From the NCBI GenBank assembly GCA_964527995.1, contig CAZGRP010000051.1:1-30683 (forward strand): a stretch of 30,683 nucleotides of DNA, read 5' to 3'. This document shows, piece after piece, positions 7,440 through 15,757 of the stretch. Origin of the DNA: CAZGRP01 sp964527995. Lineage in GTDB: Bacteria > Zhuqueibacterota > Zhuqueibacteria > Oceanimicrobiales > CAZGRP01. A model generated the notes under the pieces. That model was not told the origin of the DNA. It made no database searches and saw only the letters and a list, made by a program, of their open reading frames with translations. Each line of letters starts with the position of its first letter. The first letter of the stretch is position 1. The position numbers and the translations under genes are program-made.

Positions 7440-8750
7440 ATGTCTACAATTCTGCTAAGAGACGCCATCCTCCTCCACCTCCACCCTCCAGCCATGGAGA
7501 AGGCCGATCTCCGCATTCGCGATGGCCACATCGAGGAGCTGGGCCAGGGTCTCGAAGCGCAGCCGGGAGAGACGGTCGAGGATCTGGAAGGGAGGCTGGT
7601 GCTTCCCGGTCTGGTGAACGCCCACACCCACCTCTACTCGAGCCTGGCCCGCGGGATGCCGGCTCCCAGAGAGGCTCCGCGCAATTTTCTCGAGATCCTG
7701 CAGAAGGTCTGGTGGAGGTTGGATCGAGCTCTGGACGAGGAGAGTATCTACTGCAGCGCCCTGGTGGGTGCCATCGAGGCGGTGAAGGCGGGGACGACGA
7801 CGCTGGTCGACCATCACGCCTCTCCAAACTGCATCCCCGGGTCGCTCGACCTGATCCGGGACGCGCTGAGACAAGTTGGGGTACGAGGTGTTCTGTGCTA
7901 TGAGGTGACCGACCGCAACGGCAAGGCCGGTCGTGATGCCGGACTGCGCGAGAACCAGCGTTTCCTGGAAGAGGGGGCCGACTCCCACTTCCGGGGTCTG
8001 GTGGGCGGTCACGCCTCCTTCACCCTGGCAGATGACTCGCTGCGCGCGTGTGCCGAACTGGCGCAAGACGGCGACACCGGGGTGCACCTTCACCTGGCCG
8101 AGGACCCGTGTGATGCGCGGATCTCCAGGGAGAATTACGGCCGGTTGAACATGGTCACTGCCTTCGAAGAGATGGGAATGCTGGGGCCGAAGTCGGTCTT
8201 TGCCCACGGCGTGCACCTCACCGATGCCCAGATCGACCGCCTCAAGGTCTCGGGTGCCTGGCTGGTGCACAATCCGCGTTCGAACATGAACAACGGCGTC
8301 GGCTATGCCCCGCTGCATCGATTCGGCCCGCATACGGCCCTGGGCACCGACGGTTTTCCGGCCGACATGTTTCAGGAAGCCGCCTTTGGCTTTTTCAAAG
8401 CCCAGGACGCTGCCGCGGGCCGGCCTCGGCTGGCCCCGGATGACTTTTTGCGGCTGCTGCAGTCGGGGCAGGAGATGATTTCACAGATCTTCGGGGAGGC
8501 CTTTGGGACGCTGCAGAAGGGAGCCCCGGCCGATCTGGTGATTCTCCGTTACCAGGCGCCGACCCCGCTGACGGCGGACAACATGGCCGCGCATCTTCTC
8601 TTCGGCATGAAGTCCGATCAGATCACCGATGTGATGGTGGACGGCCGCTTCATCGTTCGCGGCGGGGAGGTGACTACCGTGGACATCCAACAGGAATTCA
8701 GCAAGGCCTGGGCGGCGGCGCGGCGGCTGTGGGACAGGATGGAGGTGTGA
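7440..8750 (+). CDS. ssnA: SsnA, amidohydrolase of the selenium/purine island
   Basis: Metal-dependent amidohydrolase or aminohydrolase of 436 residues, full length for SsnA. Seen: metal ligands in NAHTH (His62, His64), HLHLAED (His216 or His218), FAHGVH (His256) and GTDG (Asp304), and the HNPRSNMNNGVG loop at about 277-288, all typical of the guanine-deaminase/chlorohydrolase branch. SsnA is a marker of selenium-dependent molybdenum hydroxylase clusters and is placed in anaerobic purine breakdown in gut bacteria. The exact substrate here is unknown. Cleavage of a purine-derived C-N bond is inferred. The start is set by GGAG at 7432-7435, four bases before the ATG. It precedes ygfK by 169 bases, the same pairing as in E. 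coli where the two genes are adjacent. Confidence 0.92.
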   Translation: MSTILLRDAILLHLHPPAMEKADLRIRDGHIEELGQGLEAQPGETVEDLEGRLVLPGLVNAHTHLYSSLARGMPAPREAPRNFLEILQKVWWRLDRALDEESIYCSALVGAIEAVKAGTTTLVDHHASPNCIPGSLDLIRDALRQVGVRGVLCYEVTDRNGKAGRDAGLRENQRFLEEGADSHFRGLVGGHASFTLADDSLRACAELAQDGDTGVHLHLAEDPCDARISRENYGRLNMVTAFEEMGMLGPKSVFAHGVHLTDAQIDRLKVSGAWLVHNPRSNMNNGVGYAPLHRFGPHTALGTDGFPADMFQEAAFGFFKAQDAAAGRPRLAPDDFLRLLQSGQEMISQIFGEAFGTLQKGAPADLVILRYQAPTPLTADNMAAHLLFGMKSDQITDVMVDGRFIVRGGEVTTVDIQQEFSKAWAAARRLWDRMEV

Positions 8751-8919
8751 AGAGCGGGCTTACAGCGGAGAGGTGGGACACGGAGTACGCAACGTACGGA
8801 GAGACTTCGGTGACCATTGCCAGAATCTTCGCCTTACATGAAGCTCCGTTGGCAGCATCCATCCGATGGACTGGCACCTCAACCGCCAGAAGCCTTGGCT
8901 TCGCACCGTTGAGAAAAGA

Positions 8920-11139
8920 ATGGCTGAACTGATCCCGATTCCCTTCGAGCATTTGGTCAGGCGCGCATTGACCGAGCTCGACCGCCAGGGCACGCTCTTC
9001 GATCTGCCGGAGAGAAAATTCTTTCGCGGACAGCCGGGGAAGGATCTCTCGGTGCGCTTCTGCGGGCATGTGGCCGCCACCCCTGTGGGTCCGGCCGCAG
9101 GGCCGCACACGCAACTGGCGCAGAACATCGTCTTGAGCTGGCTCGGAGGCGGTCGCATCATCGAGCTCAAGACCGTGCAGATCCTCGACCGCCTGAAGAT
9201 CTCGCGGCCCTGCATCGACATCCGCAACGTCGGCTACAACGTGGAGTGGTCGCAGGAATTGCGGCTAGAGGAGTCGCTGCGCGAGTACGTGGCCGCTCAC
9301 ATGCTGATCGAAATCCTGCGCCACGCCGGCGTGCCCGGCCCGGATGCGGGGGAGACGATCTTCGACATCAGCGTCGGCTATGATCTCAAGGGCATTACCA
9401 GCGAGAAGATCCGTGCGTGGCTTGGCCGCATGAGGGACGCTTCGGAGCTCGTCGAAGAGCTTCGCAAGTGTATCCCGTCCGAGTTTGCCGAATACCGCAA
9501 CTTGCTCTTCCAGACACACCTTTCCGACAGCATCACGCTGTCGACTTTCCATGGTTGTCCGGCGGATGAGATCGAAGAGATCGTCGCCTTTCTGGTCGAG
9601 GAGATGGGGTTTCATGTGACCATCAAGATGAACCCGCCCATGCTGGGGCGTCCGCTTCTCGAGGAGATCCTGCACGACCTTCTGGGCTATACCCACATCG
9701 AGGTGAATCCGAAGGCCTACCAAACCGGCATCCGCTTCGACGAAGGCGTTGACATGGTCCGCCGCCTGCTGCCCGTGGCCGAACGCCACGGGAGGCGGGT
9801 CGGCGTCAAGTTTACCAACACCCTCGAAGTCCTCAACAAGGACGACTTTTTCAAAGACCAGGTGATGTATCTTTCCGGGGCCCCGCTTCATGTCTTGGCG
9901 ATGGCGCTCGTCGACGAGTGGCGAAAGGTGTTCGGCGCCGGCGTGCCAATCTCCTTCTCCGCCGGCATCGATCAGCACAATTTTGCGGACGCGGTGGCCT
10001 GCGGTCTTGTGCCCGTGACCGTGTGCACCGACCTGCTGCGACCCGGCGGCTATGGTCGTCTCCACAAGTATCTCCACAACCTCGGCGCTCGAATGGAGAG
10101 CTGCGGCGCTGGCACGGTGGACGGCCTGATTCTCGCAGCCTTCGCCAAGGGGGTGCAGGCGGCCAGCGAGGTGTGTGAAGACAAGAGGCAGCGCCTGGGT
10201 CGGTCTGCGCTGCGGCTCGACGATGCAGTTCGGCAGGCAGCACAGCATTTTGTCGAAGCCACAGAGGGCGACTGGCGGGCGGCTCTCGCCACCAACTCCG
10301 TCCCTGAAGAAGCGGCCTATGCTTCTGCATTGGATGGGTTCCTCAGAGAAATTGAGGGGAAGCACGGCGCGGCTGCGGCCTCCAAACTCGAAAACGAGCT
10401 GAGAGATCTGTTTCGGCGCTGGGTCGGCACTGCCGCGGTTCTGAACACCCATGAGGTGCGCACACGGGTGATGAACGATCCACGATACCGCTTCGACAGA
10501 AATCGCTCCGTGCCACGGAAGATCGGCAGCCACCTGGTCTTGTTCGATTGTGTCAACTGCGACAAGTGCATCCCGGTCTGTCCCAACGATGCCAACTTCT
10601 CCTACGAAGTAGAGCCGCTGGAAGCCCCCGTCAGTATTCTGAAGGTGACGCAAGATGGCGTGGCGGAGGAAGCGGGAGAGGTTTTCCGGATCGAGAAATC
10701 GCACCAGATTGCAAACGTCGCGGACCTCTGCAACGAATGCGGCAACTGCGATGTGTTTTGCCCCGAGGACGGCGGGCCCTTCGTGGAGAAGCCGCGGTTC
10801 TTCGCCAGCGCCGAGAGTTGGGAAAAACATCGCCATCTGGACGGGTTTTGGGTTGCCAGGCGCAACGACCTGATTGTGACTCTGGCGCGCATCAGCGGCA
10901 AGACGTTCACCCTGATGATCGACCCATCCATGCGGCGGGGCCGATTCAGCGATGAGATCATCGAGGTCGAGACGGGGCTGGACACTCACCAGGTGCTACA
11001 GACCTTCGTCCTTCAGCCCGAAAAGGTGGGGCATGCCCTCGATATGCGCTACTATCTGGCAACGGTGACCATCGTTCGCGGTGTGCTGGCCAGCCGGCAG
11101 TTGAATTACGTGAATGTCGCCGCGGAAGGAGGGGTGTGA
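8920..11139 (+). CDS. ygfK: YgfK-type oxidoreductase, short form without GltD-like domain
   Basis: Protein of 739 residues. Residues 1-430 match the dihydroorotate/dihydropyrimidine dehydrogenase-like barrel of YgfK, with TPVGPAAGPHTQLAQN at 54-69, IELKTVQILDRL at 81-92, TLSTFHGCP, and DLLRPGG near 370. The C-terminal part has two complete 4Fe-4S motifs: Cys544/547/550/554 and Cys604/607/610/614. The roughly 1030-residue E. coli YgfK carries between these parts a GltD-like NAD(P)H/FAD module with its own cysteines. Here only about 110 helical residues link them, with no GxGxxG loop. Electrons must therefore come from a partner. YgfK was named as putative selenate reductase; a role in reductive purine/urate breakdown is now favoured. 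The ATG at 8920 is chosen because E. coli similarity starts at PIPFE; the Shine-Dalgarno is weak. Confidence 0.92.
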   Translation: MAELIPIPFEHLVRRALTELDRQGTLFDLPERKFFRGQPGKDLSVRFCGHVAATPVGPAAGPHTQLAQNIVLSWLGGGRIIELKTVQILDRLKISRPCIDIRNVGYNVEWSQELRLEESLREYVAAHMLIEILRHAGVPGPDAGETIFDISVGYDLKGITSEKIRAWLGRMRDASELVEELRKCIPSEFAEYRNLLFQTHLSDSITLSTFHGCPADEIEEIVAFLVEEMGFHVTIKMNPPMLGRPLLEEILHDLLGYTHIEVNPKAYQTGIRFDEGVDMVRRLLPVAERHGRRVGVKFTNTLEVLNKDDFFKDQVMYLSGAPLHVLAMALVDEWRKVFGAGVPISFSAGIDQHNFADAVACGLVPVTVCTDLLRPGGYGRLHKYLHNLGARMESCGAGTVDGLILAAFAKGVQAASEVCEDKRQRLGRSALRLDDAVRQAAQHFVEATEGDWRAALATNSVPEEAAYASALDGFLREIEGKHGAAAASKLENELRDLFRRWVGTAAVLNTHEVRTRVMNDPRYRFDRNRSVPRKIGSHLVLFDCVNCDKCIPVCPNDANFSYEVEPLEAPVSILKVTQDGVAEEAGEVFRIEKSHQIANVADLCNECGNCDVFCPEDGGPFVEKPRFFASAESWEKHRHLDGFWVARRNDLIVTLARISGKTFTLMIDPSMRRGRFSDEIIEVETGLDTHQVLQTFVLQPEKVGHALDMRYYLATVTIVRGVLASRQLNYVNVAAEGGV

Positions 11140-11140
11140 G

Positions 11141-11175
11141 AACGCGAAATGCGAAATGCAAAATGCAGAGTGCAC
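11141..11175. repeat. Degenerate GCGAAATGCAAAATGC simple repeat
   Basis: Immediately after the ygfK stop come imperfect 7-8 base units of the form CGAAATG/CAAAATG. It is a third type of degenerate simple repeat in this window, distinct from the CACGGA and CTCCA kinds. The rest of the 143-base spacer holds only the second copy of the GTCACGCGGGTGTG word at 11222-11235. Confidence 0.55.
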
Positions 11176-11282
11176 CAGGAGCGGCGAGGATCCGGATGGG
11201 GAGATGAGCGGCGTGGCGGGGGTCACGCGGGTGTGGGAGGGTCGAGGTGTGGGATGAGAACATTACTGGACGAGGTTGGCCC

Positions 11283-13889
11283 ATGAAGTTAGCAGGAGAA
11301 ACCAGGGAGCTTTCGTTTGTGCTCAACGGCCAGGCGGTGTCGGTTACCGTGGAGCATGGTACATCGCTGATGGAGCTGCTGCGCGACAGGTTCCATCTGA
11401 TCTCGCCGAAGAACGGCTGTAGTCCGCTGGGGCAGTGCGGCTGCTGCACGGTGCTGGTGGACGGAAAGGCAACGGTTTCGTGCGTGGTCGAGGCTTTGCG
11501 GGTCGAAGACAGGTCGGTGCTTACCCTGGAGGGGCTGAGTGAGAGGGAACGCCAGATCTGGGGGCATGCGTTTCTGGCCCGCGCCGGCCTGCAGTGCGGC
11601 TTCTGTATCCCCGGAATCGTCATGCGCGGGCACTCCTTGCTGTCGGCCCATCCCACTCCGGCGCGCGACGAGATCGCCAGGGCGTTGAACAACCACATTT
11701 GCCGCTGCACCGGCTTTGTGAAGATCATCGACGCCATCGACACGGCGGCCAGGATGCTGGCGGGTCAGCCGGCTCCAGAGCTCGACTACTCCGGCCGGGT
11801 TGGCAGCTCGTTGCCGCGCGTCGACGGCGCTGAGATGGCGCTGGGGCAGCGTCCCTACATCGACGACATGACAGTTCCCGGCATGCTCTACGGCGCTCTG
11901 CTGTTTTCTCCGGCGGCTCGCTGTCGCGTTTTGCGGATCGATACCAGCGCGGCAGAGCAGATGCCGGGCGTGCATGCCGTGCTCACGGCCGGTGATGTGC
12001 CGGGCGAGCGCTACCAGGGTTTGATCACCCGTGACTGGCCGGTGTTCATTGCGCCGGGCGAAGAGACGCGCTATGTCGGCGATGTCCTGGCTGCGGTGGC
12101 TGCCGACTCGCAAGTACTTGCTCGGGCGGCGGTCGAGGCCATTCGCCTGGAGATCGAAGAGCTGCCACCGGTCACCGACCCGCACCAGGCATTGCAGCCC
12201 GACGCGCCAGAGATTCATCCGGGCGGCAACCTGCTGTCGCGATCGGTGCTCAGGCGTGGCGATGTCGCCGCCGCTCTGGCCGCCTCTGCCCACGTTGTCA
12301 GCCAGACGCTACGCACCCAGATGGTCGAGCACGCCTATCTGGAACCGGAAAGCTGTCTCGCCCTGCCGGACGGCGACGGCATCCATGTCTACAGTCAGGG
12401 CCAGGGGATCTTCGACGACCGGCGACAGATCGCTTCGATTCTCGGCCTGGCGGAAGAACGGGTTCAGGTCACCCTGGTGGCCAACGGCGGTGCTTTCGGC
12501 GGCAAGGAGGACATGAGCATCCAGGGACACACGGCCCTGCTGGCCTGGAAAGTGGGTCGCCCTGTGAAGCTCACACTCAGCCGTGCGGAGAGCATCCGCA
12601 TGCATCCCAAACGCCACCCCATCGAGATGGAGTACACCGTGGGCTGCGATGCCGAAGGACATCTGACGGCGGTGCGAGCGCGGATGATCGGCGATACCGG
12701 CGCCTACGCCTCAGTCGGCGCCAAGGTGCTGGAACGTTCGGCCGGCCATGCCTGCGGTCCCTATCGTGTCGAGAACGTCGATGTCGAGTCGCTGGCCGTG
12801 TACACCAACAATCCGCCCTGCGGCGCCATGCGTGGCTTCGGCGCCAATCAGGCGGCCTTCGGCATTGAAACGATGGTCGACCTGCTTGCCGAGAAGGTCG
12901 GCATCGATGGCTGGGAGATGCGCTGGCGGAACGCCCTCGAGGTGGGAGACACCTTCGCCACTGGGCAGGTGTTGAAAAAATCCGTCGGCCTGAAGAAGAC
13001 GTTGCTGGCGGTCCGAGACGCCTACCGCAGCTCTCGCTACGCCGGCATCGCTTGCGGCATCAAGAACGTCGGCATCGGCAATGCTTTGGAGGAGGCCGCC
13101 CAGGCCTTTCTGGTGGTGGAGCCGGATGCCACGGTGACCATCCACACCGGGTTCACCGAGATGGGGCAGGGGCTGTTCACAATTCTGGTGCAGGTGTTGT
13201 GCGAAGTGACCGGGCTCGACCCGCGCCGCGTGCGGGTTCGGGTCGACACCTCGCGGCCGGTGCCGTGCGGCATGACCACAGCCTCCCGGGCGACGCTGCT
13301 GGCCGGCAACGCCGTCAAGGTGGCAGCCGAAAAGCTGCGCCGGGACCTGCAAACGGCTTCGCTGGAGGACCTCGTCGGCAAGGAATATTATGGCGAGATC
13401 GTGGACCGGGAGACGACGAAAATCGAAGACACCAGCCGGCCGCAGCGCACCCACATCACCTACGGTTTTGCCACGCAGGTGGTCATTCTGGATGACGAGG
13501 GCAAGCTGCAGAAGGTGGTCGCCGCCCACGATGTCGGCCGGGCTATGAACCCGCAGTTGCTCGAAGGTCAGATCGAGGGGGCCGTGCACATGGGGCTCGG
13601 CTATGCCCTCACCGAAGAACTTCGCTTGGAAGACGGCGCTCCCAAGAAATACGACCTGCGTTCACTCGGCATCCTGCGGGCGAAGGACATGCCCGAAGTC
13701 GAGGTTATCATCGTTGAAGACCCCGAGCCGGAAGGCCCGTTCGGTGCCAAAGGTGTCGGCGAGATCGGCCTGGTGCCCACCGCTCCAGCCGTCGCCGCTG
13801 CCCTCTACCGCTACGACGGCATCCGCAGGTTCCGCCTGCCGATGAGAGGCTCGGCGGCGGCGAGAGCGATCCTCCATAGGACACGATAG
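11283..13889 (+). CDS. Fused 2Fe-2S/molybdopterin hydroxylase, selenium-dependent xanthine dehydrogenase type
   Basis: Fusion of 868 residues. The N-terminal 150 residues form a 2Fe-2S subunit with Cys46, Cys52, Cys55, Cys67, then Cys105, Cys108, Cys140, Cys142. The Mo-binding part follows from about 175: AFGGKED near 404-410, MRGFGANQ with Arg517, EMGQG with Gln629, and GAKGVGE with catalytic Glu827. This layout and length fit the selenium-dependent xanthine dehydrogenase family; E. coli XdhD is also a fusion but has lost its N-terminal cysteines. Predicted role: purine hydroxylation, feeding or taking electrons through the separate FAD subunit or YgfK. The ATG at 11283 is preferred to GTG at 11247 because GAGG lies seven bases upstream. 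The first cysteine spacing is C-x5-C, one longer than the usual C-x4-C. Confidence 0.93.
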   Translation: MKLAGETRELSFVLNGQAVSVTVEHGTSLMELLRDRFHLISPKNGCSPLGQCGCCTVLVDGKATVSCVVEALRVEDRSVLTLEGLSERERQIWGHAFLARAGLQCGFCIPGIVMRGHSLLSAHPTPARDEIARALNNHICRCTGFVKIIDAIDTAARMLAGQPAPELDYSGRVGSSLPRVDGAEMALGQRPYIDDMTVPGMLYGALLFSPAARCRVLRIDTSAAEQMPGVHAVLTAGDVPGERYQGLITRDWPVFIAPGEETRYVGDVLAAVAADSQVLARAAVEAIRLEIEELPPVTDPHQALQPDAPEIHPGGNLLSRSVLRRGDVAAALAASAHVVSQTLRTQMVEHAYLEPESCLALPDGDGIHVYSQGQGIFDDRRQIASILGLAEERVQVTLVANGGAFGGKEDMSIQGHTALLAWKVGRPVKLTLSRAESIRMHPKRHPIEMEYTVGCDAEGHLTAVRARMIGDTGAYASVGAKVLERSAGHACGPYRVENVDVESLAVYTNNPPCGAMRGFGANQAAFGIETMVDLLAEKVGIDGWEMRWRNALEVGDTFATGQVLKKSVGLKKTLLAVRDAYRSSRYAGIACGIKNVGIGNALEEAAQAFLVVEPDATVTIHTGFTEMGQGLFTILVQVLCEVTGLDPRRVRVRVDTSRPVPCGMTTASRATLLAGNAVKVAAEKLRRDLQTASLEDLVGKEYYGEIVDRETTKIEDTSRPQRTHITYGFATQVVILDDEGKLQKVVAAHDVGRAMNPQLLEGQIEGAVHMGLGYALTEELRLEDGAPKKYDLRSLGILRAKDMPEVEVIIVEDPEPEGPFGAKGVGEIGLVPTAPAVAAALYRYDGIRRFRLPMRGSAAARAILHRTR

Positions 13890-13906
13890 AGGAAGAGGGA
13901 GTGTCG

Positions 13907-14054
13907 ATTTCGGATTGCGGATTTNNNNNNNNNNNNNNNNNNNNNNNNNNNNNNNNNNNNNNNNNNNNNNNNNNNNNNNNNNNNNNNNNNNNNNNNNNNN
14001 NNNNNNNNNNNNNNNNNNNNNNNNGGATTGCGGATTTGGGATTGCGGATTGGGA
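13907..14054. repeat. Left repeat of the four-helix-bundle unit, interrupted by the gap
   Basis: Words GGATTGCGGATTT and GGGATTGCGGATT flank the N gap on both sides (13907-13924 and 14025-14054). The reverse complement is present at 14490-14527 beyond the next gene. The gap inside a simple repeat suggests that a longer array was collapsed during assembly. Confidence 0.8.
13925..14024. other. Assembly gap (100 N)
   Basis: Placeholder of 100 bases with GGATTGCGGATTT sequence on both sides, so the missing part is probably more of the same repeat. Confidence 0.99.
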
Positions 14055-14088
14055 GAGCAATAGTCCTGAGGTGCACGGGAGTAGAAGG

Positions 14089-14445
14089 ATGGACAAGGAG
14101 GAGCTGAAGCGGCGGACGAAGCGGTTCGCCGTAAAGGTCATTCGCCTAGTTCAGACGCTACCGCGAGGAACAGCGGCCTACGTGATTGGGAAGCAGCTGA
14201 TTCGGTCGGCTACGTCGGTAGGCGCAAACTACCGGGCTGCTTGCCGGGCCAAATCCACCGCCGACTTCGTCTCAAAGATGGGGACCGTCGAAGAGGAAAC
14301 GGATGAGTCGCTCTACTGGATGGAGCTCTTGGTCGAGACTGGTCTCGTCGAGCAGCAACGCCTATCCGACCTGATGTCCGAGGCGGACGAGCTGCTGTCG
14401 ATCGTGGTATCCTCCATTAAGACCGCACGCCGCCGCAGCCGATGA
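14089..14445 (+). CDS. Four-helix-bundle protein (23S rRNA intervening-sequence/TIGR02436 family)
   Basis: Small protein of 118 residues, normal for this family. Seen: KRFAVKVIRLVQTLPRG at about 11-27, QLIRSATSVGANYRAACRAKS, DFVSKMGTVEEETDESLYWMELL, and a last helix with SDLMSEADELLSIVVSSIK, the hallmark pattern of the four-helix bundle proteins found in 23S rRNA intervening sequences and related to the Avd protein of diversity-generating retroelements. The biochemical role is unknown. It has GGGAG seven bases before the ATG. It sits between inverted simple repeats (13907-14054 and 14490-14527) and interrupts an otherwise metabolic island, so it looks like an inserted passenger unit rather than part of the pathway. 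Confidence 0.88.
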   Translation: MDKEELKRRTKRFAVKVIRLVQTLPRGTAAYVIGKQLIRSATSVGANYRAACRAKSTADFVSKMGTVEEETDESLYWMELLVETGLVEQQRLSDLMSEADELLSIVVSSIKTARRRSR

Positions 14446-14489
14446 CCCAATCTTTTCGGATGGCACCGGGGAGGATCAGTCCAGATATC

Positions 14490-14527
14490 GGATTTCCCGC
14501 AATCTGCAATCCGAAATCCGCAATCGG
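14490..14527. repeat. Right inverted repeat of the four-helix-bundle unit
   Basis: GATTTCCCGCAATCTGCAAT followed by CCGAAATCCGCAATC is the inverted copy of the words at 13907-14054. Together they bracket the small gene. I see no transposase-type terminal structure or clear target duplication. Confidence 0.7.
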
Positions 14528-14595
14528 AGACGCCTGAACAGAGGACACGCGGCGAACTTCACATCAAATCTATGATTCTACAAAACGGAGCCAAC

Positions 14596-15648
14596 ATGTC
14601 AATCCAGTGGGACGCGAATCGAGGGGTATCCAGTAGCATTCTCCAAACCATCGGCCGGACGCCGCTGGTACGGCTCAACCGAATCCCGGCCGAGGCGGGG
14701 GTTAAGGCGGCCATTCTCGGCAAGCTGGAGTGGTTCAGCCCGAGCGGAAGTCTGAAAGACCGCATCTATTGGAACATGTTCGAGAGGGCCGAGGCCCGCG
14801 GTGAGCTGCGCTCCGGCATGACCGTGCTGGAGTGCTCCACCGGCAACGCCGGCATCGGCTGCTCGTTCGTGGCCGCGGTGAAAGGGTACGACTGCATCAT
14901 CGTGATGCCGGAGGGGATGTCCGAAGAGCGAAAGAAGCTCGACCGGGCGTACGGAGCCGAGGTGATCGAGACGCCGGGCGGCGAGAGCGATGTCGATCTG
15001 GCGCTCGCCAGACTGGAGGAGATCCGCGCCCAGGATCCGGACAGGTACTGGGTGCCCGGGCAGTTCGAAAATGCCGACAACGTCGAGGCTCACTACACGA
15101 CCACGGGTCCGGAGATCTGGGACCAGACCGGCGGCCGTCTCGACGCCTTCATCGCCACCCAGGGGACCGGCGGCACGCTGACCGGTGTGGGGCGCTATCT
15201 GCGCGAACGTCATCCACAGGTGAGGCTATACGCAGTTGAACCGGCAGAGTGCCCGCTGCTGTCCCGGCGGCAGTGGGGACCGCACGGCATCGAGGGGATC
15301 GGCGACGGCTTCGTGCCCGTCAATCTCGACCTCAGCCTGATCACCGGGGTGATCACCACCACTACCGAGGAGGCTGTCGACATGGCGAAGCGGCTGGCGC
15401 GCCGCGAAGGCATTTTCTGTGGCATTTCTTCCGGCAGCAACGTCGCCGCCTGCATCAAGCTGGCGCAGCGATACCCCGAGCTCGAGACCATCGTGACGAT
15501 GATCAACGACACCGGTCAGCGATACTTCAGCACCGCGCTCTGCGACTCGCCCAAGGAGGTGGAGATCCCCGAGCGCGATCACCCGCTGGATGAAAGGACC
15601 ATCGCCGAGTTAGACAAGTACCAAGGGTCGTGGGAGATCATCGACTGA
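14596..15648 (+). CDS. Cysteine synthase-like PLP-dependent enzyme
   Basis: Fold-type II PLP enzyme of 350 residues of the cysteine synthase/cystathionine beta-synthase family. Seen: TIGRTPLVRLNRI at 18-30, SGSLKDR with the cofactor Lys54, the STGNAG phosphate-side loop at 81-86, ATQGTGGTLTGVG further on, and GISSGSN with the serine that faces the pyridine nitrogen. Normal activity would be beta-replacement on O-acetylserine. Within this island, just before ygeY and ygeW, I infer beta-elimination or replacement on an amino-acid intermediate, perhaps the step done by YgeX in E. coli. The ATG at 14596 is chosen because CGGAG lies five bases upstream; the in-frame ATG at 14572 has no comparable site. 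Plain cysteine biosynthesis, or selenocysteine/selenide chemistry, are alternatives. Confidence 0.86.
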   Translation: MSIQWDANRGVSSSILQTIGRTPLVRLNRIPAEAGVKAAILGKLEWFSPSGSLKDRIYWNMFERAEARGELRSGMTVLECSTGNAGIGCSFVAAVKGYDCIIVMPEGMSEERKKLDRAYGAEVIETPGGESDVDLALARLEEIRAQDPDRYWVPGQFENADNVEAHYTTTGPEIWDQTGGRLDAFIATQGTGGTLTGVGRYLRERHPQVRLYAVEPAECPLLSRRQWGPHGIEGIGDGFVPVNLDLSLITGVITTTTEEAVDMAKRLARREGIFCGISSGSNVAACIKLAQRYPELETIVTMINDTGQRYFSTALCDSPKEVEIPERDHPLDERTIAELDKYQGSWEIID

Positions 15649-15649
15649 G

Positions 15650-15745
15650 TCACCACGGTTGATTCACCACGGAAGGACACGGATTCTCACCGCATGGGGA
15701 CGAGAGAGGTCAACACTCAAGGACACCGAATTCACCGAAACCGAG
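15650..15745. repeat. Degenerate CACCACGGA-type repeat before ygeY
   Basis: Words TTCACCACGGAAGGACACGG and ACTCAAGGACACCGAATTC recur as imperfect units, the same dispersed intergenic family as at 700-765 and 4580-4675. An open frame runs through it in phase with ygeY, which is why an apparent longer start at 15659 is not believed. Confidence 0.5.
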
Positions 15746-15757
15746 GAGCAAGAGTCG

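Noticed and set aside
9265..10989. Long minus-strand open frame opposite ygfK
   Set aside because: Shadow of ygfK caused by high GC; no domain recognised.
13907..14527. CRISPR array or insertion sequence around the four-helix gene
   Set aside because: No regularly spaced repeats with unique spacers and no transposase; only short, inverted, simple repeats.
15659..15757. N-terminal extension of YgeY
   Set aside because: The in-frame stretch is intergenic repeat; a GAGGAG site supports the ATG at 15758.
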